DNA from: an uncultured bacterium
GTDB taxonomy: Bacteria > Cloacimonadota > Cloacimonadia > Cloacimonadales > Cloacimonadaceae
DNA: 27,402 nt
Direction of reading: 5' to 3'
Assembly: GCA_937924555.1 (NCBI GenBank)
Contig: CALDSN010000114.1
Span: 1 to 27,402, forward strand
The position numbers were made by a program, and so were the translations under genes. The notes below the pieces were generated by a model. It saw only the letters and a program-made list of their open reading frames with translations. It was not told where the DNA came from and did not search any database. Each line of letters opens with the position of its first letter. The stretch's first letter is position 1. Shown piece after piece: positions 23,401 through 27,402 of this stretch.

Positions 23401-26248
23401 TCCGGTTGTTTAACAATAGGTGACTGCTTCGGGATTGGGAAGCTGAAGCGATATAGCCAGCATATGTTGTGGATGCTGTACCTCCGGGGTTGGCAAGGAC
23501 AACGTTTGCAGAGCCATTTTCACCTTGATAAAGTGAGGCAGAGATACTCTGGGGATTAGCCGTCAACTCACCCCATGTCAGGTTGAAATCCTGAGTGGTT
23601 GTGTTCCCTTGAGTAACCGTCACTCCGCTTTGAGAAACGCTGAAGTAGAACTGACCATCGGCATTGCAGCTAACGGTATGGCTGCCAACAAGCATGTTGC
23701 TCAGCAGATAGAATCCGCTATTGTCGGTGTAAGCAATCTTGGTTCCGGCGGTTACTTTGGCGTTTACAACAGGTGTGCTGGTTCCATATCTGAAAACATA
23801 ACCACTAATGTTTCCAAACGAAGGGGGGGCAGGAGTGGAACTATCAACAACCTTGAATTCATCAACCCAGAGTGCCCAAGCGTCTGCTGATACACACTGG
23901 ATGGCTATATACTTACAGTTTATAGGGATGGAATATGAATATAGTGTCCAAGTTGCAGTACTTACTGATAGATTGCTTGCCAGTGTGTTAGTAAAAGCAG
24001 TTAGAGGATCATTTGTAGTGGTTGAATACTTCACATTCATGGTTTCGGGATAGGTAGCAGATAGAGCTCTGGCGTAGAATGATACCGTACCTGCGGAGCT
24101 AAGATTCAGCTGAGGGGTAATCAACCAGTCATTGTTTGCTGTTGCATACCAGCAAGAAGCGAACTTTGCTCCCATATATGCCGGATAGGAGGCAGACATA
24201 GAGGGCGATGTTGCCCCCGGATTAAATATCATCCACGAACCTGTGTATGAGGAATTCTGCCATGTGGGGGAGGACATCCCCGAGCTTTGAGTCAAGCCAT
24301 CACCATCATACTGTGTCCATGGAGAGCAGGTAAGAGAGAAATCAGAGTAATTCTCAAAACCATCGTAGAATGTGGAGTAAGTTGCACTCCCACTTAGTGA
24401 GATGGTTACGGTTCCGGCGTTTGTTACTATCTGGAAGCTTTGATTGTCTGTCCCATAGTTCACTGGCTGGTAACTGAACCCGAACTCATAAACTTGCCCA
24501 TTAACCAAGGTTGTGGAAGTATTGAAGTTTGTGGTGAATTCAGTTCCACTTAGATTGGTGATACTTGTTATGGTTAGTGTTCCCTGACCGGTATTGGATA
24601 ACTGGAATATGTCATCTGAGTATGAAGCATCACCCGGTGCTAAAGCACCTGCAGCCCACGATGAAATGTTCAAGGATGCAATCGGATTGGGGTTCACCCA
24701 TAAGGCAGGACCGGTAATATCATCAATAATCCAAGTTCTGCTGGCAGAATTTGTGAGGGAACAATATGTTTCCAAGACAAAGTAATAATCACCTGGGGTT
24801 AGCCCGCTAGTTGCATAGGTAAAGGTTTGGGCACTTGTGGTGAGTGAAGCATTTGTGGGGAAGTAAGTAAACGGAGCAGAGCCGGTGGTGGAATAACCCA
24901 CTTTTATCTGCTCGCTTCTGGCTGTTGTGCCTGCTCTTGCTTTAAAAACCAATGCAGGTGATGAGGCATTAACGGTAAGTTTAGTTGTGCGAAGTTGTTT
25001 CCCTGATTGGTTTGCTCCTGTAGCGGTTGCATTGTATCTTGCCGAATATGCGCCGCTGATATAGTTTGTGGTAGAACGTGCAAAGGTACTGGCGGTAACA
25101 GTCCATCCGGTAGGGGGGAAGGTTGTTCCCTCAAAGCCTTCGCTGAGGTTTAAGGTCATCGAGCCGGGCTTAATTCCCATCACAGCTTGCTGCCCTACAT
25201 TAAAGGTATCTCCTCCGGGATTCAATGCGTTTAGCGTGAAGTAGCCATTGTATGAGCCATTCCAACCCCAGTTTACGTGGAAGGAGCTTGTTCCTTGGTA
25301 GCCATCTATTACAAATGCATGTCCACCTGCGGGTCCCGAACCGGAGTAATACACAGGGCGTGAGTTATCAATTTCGCCACGCATCATGGTGTCCCAAGTG
25401 TTCGAGGAATAGGAGGATTTGTTATAGATTTGCGCGGTATTACTATAACGGAAATAGTTTATTAATGCTGCGGGGACATCTTCGCTATATGCACCCGAGC
25501 CATCAGGGGCATACTGCATATCCACCGCCACACCAGCATGACGGCAAATCGTGGCTACGGAAGTATTAGTTGAGGTTACAGATGCCGGCATCGCTGCCCA
25601 GTTATATGTGGTACTGCCAAAATCAGCCGATTGCGTTCCGTAAGGGTTACAGGTATAGCTGTGTGAGCCCTGTCCAATAGTTGGGTATCTCCAATATCTC
25701 ATGATCTGCGACATTGCTGTAGCCACACACCCAACCGGGGTACCAGAAGGGCACTGAGCGTTATAATATGTTCCCTGACCCCAGATGGAATTCACCAGAG
25801 GGCTAACATCCCGGTAGTTGCGATCGGGGCTGAACCGAGCGGTGGCAACGCTATATCTGCTCCATTCATGCTGTATCTCAACCGTGGGAGCCATTCTCTG
25901 TGAGACGATAGCTTGCATCTGCATAATCCAGCCATCCATCAGAAACTGCATTTGGGGAGGGATGTCTGCATCACCCCAGTTAGACTCAATACTATAGCCA
26001 ATTATCGGCATGGCTGCATCATCCGCAGCAACCAAGGCAAAGCCTTTTGGCTTAAAAACAACAACTCTGATATATGAATCCTGATGATTGGATTCAAGGG
26101 CTAAAGAATATTGAACTTGGTAGCCCTCGCCCCATCTTTCCAGGGCGAAGTTGTTTGCTACTCGTTCTATGGTTTGGATATCCACCGTGGCGGAAAAACC
26201 AATCGCTACTGCCATCAGCAATAGCACAATCATGGCAAATCTTTTCAT
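20420..26248 (-). CDS. Giant multidomain C10 (streptopain-like) cysteine peptidase, 1942 aa
   Basis: A signal peptide (about 1-20) and propeptide lead to a C10 domain (about 142-360) with catalytic Cys174 in VGCVATAMSQIM and His310 in GGHAFVIDGY followed by VNWGWNGSYNGYF. The Cys-His spacing of 136 equals that of the other C10 enzyme here. After it come choice-of-anchor-J-like domains (about 365-515, 624-800, 1310-1485, 1618-1761; marked by GFE/SFE...GW starts and DDITGP or DDV ends), two ASH-type domains (about 520-610 and 1208-1310), two carboxypeptidase-regulatory-like folds (GNISGYV at 810, GNISGTV at 1482) and a final FN3-like domain (about 1830-1915). The protein ends in NIKK with no YPNPF-type sorting domain, and a terminator follows at once, so no lost tail is evident. 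AAGGAAG precedes the ATG by 5 bases. It is expected to be exported and extracellular; the release or anchoring route is unknown. Confidence 0.88.
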   Translation of the reverse strand: MKRFAMIVLLLMAVAIGFSATVDIQTIERVANNFALERWGEGYQVQYSLALESNHQDSYIRVVVFKPKGFALVAADDAAMPIIGYSIESNWGDADIPPQMQFLMDGWIMQMQAIVSQRMAPTVEIQHEWSRYSVATARFSPDRNYRDVSPLVNSIWGQGTYYNAQCPSGTPVGCVATAMSQIMRYWRYPTIGQGSHSYTCNPYGTQSADFGSTTYNWAAMPASVTSTNTSVATICRHAGVAVDMQYAPDGSGAYSEDVPAALINYFRYSNTAQIYNKSSYSSNTWDTMMRGEIDNSRPVYYSGSGPAGGHAFVIDGYQGTSSFHVNWGWNGSYNGYFTLNALNPGGDTFNVGQQAVMGIKPGSMTLNLSEGFEGTTFPPTGWTVTASTFARSTTNYISGAYSARYNATATGANQSGKQLRTTKLTVNASSPALVFKARAGTTARSEQIKVGYSTTGSAPFTYFPTNASLTTSAQTFTYATSGLTPGDYYFVLETYCSLTNSASRTWIIDDITGPALWVNPNPIASLNISSWAAGALAPGDASYSDDIFQLSNTGQGTLTITSITNLSGTEFTTNFNTSTTLVNGQVYEFGFSYQPVNYGTDNQSFQIVTNAGTVTISLSGSATYSTFYDGFENYSDFSLTCSPWTQYDGDGLTQSSGMSSPTWQNSSYTGSWMIFNPGATSPSMSASYPAYMGAKFASCWYATANNDWLITPQLNLSSAGTVSFYARALSATYPETMNVKYSTTTNDPLTAFTNTLASNLSVSTATWTLYSYSIPINCKYIAIQCVSADAWALWVDEFKVVDSSTPAPPSFGNISGYVFRYGTSTPVVNAKVTAGTKIAYTDNSGFYLLSNMLVGSHTVSCNADGQFYFSVSQSGVTVTQGNTTTQDFNLTWGELTANPQSISASLYQGENGSANVVLANPGGTASTTYAGYIASASQSRSSHLLLNNRKKPSPETNGTPIPPITVSSNDRTTGWFGYASIDDAEYITSALTERGNYFIVDDIAMMDGNLTLSQLRHYFYNPSSSAWTSTTNKFKWKVYTVSSTGTVTLVHTSAEITLPTTTPTNTYLLSTYTIPTAITVPVGTDFIVSILPSSTSTGKPQSLATSVYADNGLIYDATNGWQDLGMDLLLDVYVNGTSWLNGASFSGTIAPGATASIPLNFTTTGVSAGTKHANMYIYNNSNYVAPSALDRGDVLVVPISLTITVATTPVAVLQGSDWTTTANVGTPSSSGDVFTLSNVGPGNLTISSVTGLSGTPFTSNINLGMSLAQNTSSSFGFTFNPTSSGIYTTTVQIVTNGGTKTITLTGYANYISESFEGAVFPPDGWVANDVDADTYNWMQYTATDAAHTGTNCAGSASYINDSKNSGMRSSFSRAALTPNNWLITPRLAISSGDIMSYWIAAQDGAWPAEHYAVMLSTTTNQTASFTTTLYSETLSSATWLQRTIDLSAYAGQNVYIAFRHYDCTDQFVLKLDDVLLPPLAAPLVFGNISGTVYKAGTSTFIQGATVAVAGRTVDTDEYGSYTISNIVVDTYPITATATGYINYSSSVTIPANTTLTHNIYLDYANVSTAETTYNTNVNVGGTTSINVLMTNNGNATLEFETASGIWGGYAYPNGALNQTWETEDLTGWAGSVAANSDIYGSASTPYGYNSNNTWVFAANANTEVQYLISPKLRVGTGDALSFWYKQFNASTESFEVRISTTDNLLASFTTLASIGPLADQNWANYNQSLSAYEGQDIYVMFFYPRVDGYQYGYVFIDDITGPVQIVPPTSWLSCTPTDGTLAAGASRMLTLNIDATTLPVGTYTAQTWVFSNGLVSPYKLYVTANVQAASAPDAPVVSGIEAFAGGIGISWEEVANAVVYKVYACDTPDGTYTQLGTSENPYIEFTDAELQSAGLSAKAFFKVTADSESRAIVTVSKAAKSVQSSQPIGLRNPKNLPLNIKK

Positions 26249-26377
26249 ATAGACTTCCTTATCATGGTATTAGTATCATTAAACACACATATACACGCAA
26301 GATCATTGATTCAATAACTTGCACTAATCAGGGCTTACTGCTACAGAGGCTCTTTGCCTTTGTTTGCGTAACCGCAA

Positions 26378-26405
26378 ATTATACGACAAGGCTATTTTTA
26401 GTCAA
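26378..26405 (-). promoter_or_regulatory. Sigma-70-type promoter of the giant C10 peptidase gene
   Basis: Read on the - strand: TTGACT (26405-26400) and a perfect TATAAT (26383-26378) separated by 16 bases. Transcription would start near 26371, leaving a leader of about 123 bases. The arrangement mirrors the promoter at 12005-12032 of the other C10 peptidase gene (same spacer length, similar leader length). Confidence 0.7.
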
Positions 26406-26449
26406 GCATTATTTCACCGCTATTCCCACTCTCTTGGTATCAATACCTA

Positions 26450-26498
26450 ATCATTACCTAATCATTGCATATGAAACATGCAATGATTAGGTAATGAT
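26450..26498. repeat. Intergenic palindrome built from 11-bp units, copy B
   Basis: A perfect 21-bp inverted repeat (arms 26450-26470 and 26478-26498) with a 7-base loop ATGAAAC. The arms contain the 11-base unit CCTAATCATTR twice and end in a TTGCAT/ATGCAA core. It matches copy A at 11701-11746 in unit, period and the CATGCAATGAT core, with TAATCA replacing TGATCA. It lies about 45 bases upstream of the -35 of the giant C10 gene and downstream of the rpsG terminator. Confidence 0.8.
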
Positions 26499-26550
26499 CA
26501 TGCAATTCTATCAAGAGATAAAGAGATAAGGGCTTCCTGAAAATAAAAAA

Positions 26551-26578
26551 GGGGGAAGACAATCTCTCGTCTTCCCCC
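26551..26578 (-). terminator. Intrinsic terminator of the rpsL-rpsG transcript
   Basis: A 10-bp perfect stem (GGGGGAAGAC with GTCTTCCCCC, 8-base loop) is followed on the - strand by a run of six T residues and then ATTTT. It is 20 bases past the rpsG stop, so no further ribosomal operon gene is joined to this transcript. Confidence 0.92.
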
Positions 26579-26598
26579 TGCAATTCTTTAGGTTTATA

Positions 26599-27069
26599 CT
26601 ACCATCTCAAGTGGGCAAAAGCCTTATTGGCATCTGCCATCTTGTGGGTGTCTTCACGCTTCTTGATGGATGAACCTTCTTTCTTATGGGCAGCCATCAG
26701 TTCGGCAGCGAGTTTCTCGGTCATGGTCTTTTCGCTGCGGGCGCGTGCATAGCTGATAATCCAACGGAAAGCAAGTGCTCTGCCATTCTTTTCGTTGACT
26801 TCGGTGGGGATTTGATAGTTAGAACCACCCACGCGGCGGGAAACGACCTTAACTAAGGGACGAACGTTCTCAAGGGCGGATTTGAACACTTCCAAAGGCT
26901 CTTGCTTTGTCTTCTCGGCGATGATATCGAAGGCGCCATACACGATCTTCTCGGCAATACTTTTCTTTCCCTGCTTCATTAAGCAGTTCATGAACTTGGT
27001 AAGGACGATATCGTTATACTTGGGATCCGGCAACACTTCACGGACGACGGCTTTACGTTTTCTTGGCAT
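26599..27069 (-). CDS. rpsG: 30S ribosomal protein S7
   Basis: 156 residues, the usual bacterial length. The protein begins MPRKRKAVVREVLPDPKYND and carries the family pattern throughout: FMNCLMKQGKKSIAEKIVYG, then ALENVRPLVKVVSRRVGGSN, then a YQIPTEV stretch, ALAFRWIISYARAR and the C-terminal MADANKAFAHLRW. S7 binds the 3' major domain of 16S rRNA, nucleates assembly of the 30S head and lies near the E site. The 13 bases between the rpsL stop and this ATG carry a GGAGGAG ribosome-binding site. In many bacteria S7 represses its own operon by binding the rpsL-rpsG junction; the junction here is very short and I see no clear structure for it. Confidence 0.98.
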   Translation of the reverse strand: MPRKRKAVVREVLPDPKYNDIVLTKFMNCLMKQGKKSIAEKIVYGAFDIIAEKTKQEPLEVFKSALENVRPLVKVVSRRVGGSNYQIPTEVNEKNGRALAFRWIISYARARSEKTMTEKLAAELMAAHKKEGSSIKKREDTHKMADANKAFAHLRW

Positions 27070-27082
27070 AAGTCATCTCCTC

Positions 27083-27402
27083 CTATTTCTTAGCCGGAGC
27101 TTTTGCTTTGGGACGCTTGGTTCCATACTTGGAACGGGAGTTTTCGCGCTTCTCTACGCCGGCGGAGTCTAAGGCACCGCGGACGATGTGATAACGAACA
27201 CCGGGAAGGTCTTTTACACGACCACCACGTACTAGAACGATGGAGTGCTCTTGCAAGTTATGGCCTTCGCCGGGGATATAAGCAGTAATTTCAAAGCCGT
27301 TAACTAAACGGACACGAGCGACTTTTCTGAGAGCCGAGTTGGGCTTTTTGGGCGTAGTCGTGTAAACACGTGTGCATACTCCGCGCCTTTGCGGACATTC
27401 CA
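27083..27402 (-). CDS. rpsL: 30S ribosomal protein S12 (N-terminal part outside window)
   Basis: About 105 residues from the C-terminal side are present; roughly 25 N-terminal residues lie beyond the right edge. The highly conserved core CTRVYTTTPKKPNSALRKVA, the GEGHNLQEHS stretch and GGRVKDLPGVRYH are intact. The lysines equivalent to E. coli Lys43 and Lys88, where streptomycin-resistance changes occur, keep the wild-type residue. S12 sits at the 30S decoding centre and controls accuracy. It is directly followed by rpsG. Confidence 0.98.
   Translation of the reverse strand, partial: ECPQRRGVCTRVYTTTPKKPNSALRKVARVRLVNGFEITAYIPGEGHNLQEHSIVLVRGGRVKDLPGVRYHIVRGALDSAGVEKRENSRSKYGTKRPKAKAPAKK

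Overview
The window looks like a chromosomal segment of a Gram-negative bacterium from the FCB group. Five secreted proteins end in type IX-like (Por/FlgD-fold) C-terminal sorting domains, most with the YPNPF-type entry motif. There is a PorV/UPF0164-type outer-membrane protein, a TonB/ExbB/ExbD/ExbD set, and C10 (streptopain-like) peptidases decorated with choice-of-anchor modules. This combination fits Cloacimonadota or a close relative best; that assignment is inference from protein style, since no 16S or other phylogenetic marker beyond S7 and part of S12 is present.

Layout. (1) Positions 1-9153, + strand: a tightly packed run holding the 3' end of a TonB-dependent receptor, exbB, two exbD genes, tonB, a 1036-residue secreted protein, a PorV-like barrel and a 718-residue secreted propeller-like protein. 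It closes with a strong hairpin terminator at 9177-9202. The set suggests an inner-membrane energy module made together with outer-membrane and surface proteins. (2) Positions 9225-11683: two divergent housekeeping-type genes, a BaiN/HI0933 flavoprotein (-) and a Nif3-type dinuclear metal protein (+). (3) Positions 11684-12172: a gene-free stretch with two different inverted repeats, followed by a consensus promoter. (4) Positions 12173-20161, + strand: three secreted proteins in a row, namely a C10 peptidase, a long paralogue of the 718-residue protein, and a protein with four chitobiase/hexosaminidase C-terminal-type repeats. They share shuffled modules and all end in sorting domains. (5) Positions 20420-26248, - strand: a 1942-residue C10 peptidase with four choice-of-anchor-J-like domains and no recognisable sorting domain, expressed from its own consensus-like promoter. 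(6) Positions 26551-27402, - strand: rpsG and the 3' part of rpsL, closed by a terminator.

Most unusual points: the dispersed 11-bp-period palindrome found upstream of both C10 peptidase promoters; the five-copy 'GD-LAAFV-LRG' module and the four-copy 'GWN...PGNP' module exchanged among neighbouring secreted proteins; the shared acidic DxDGD repeats in the PorV-like barrel and the secreted protein encoded beside it; and the giant peptidase that lacks the export tag carried by its neighbours.
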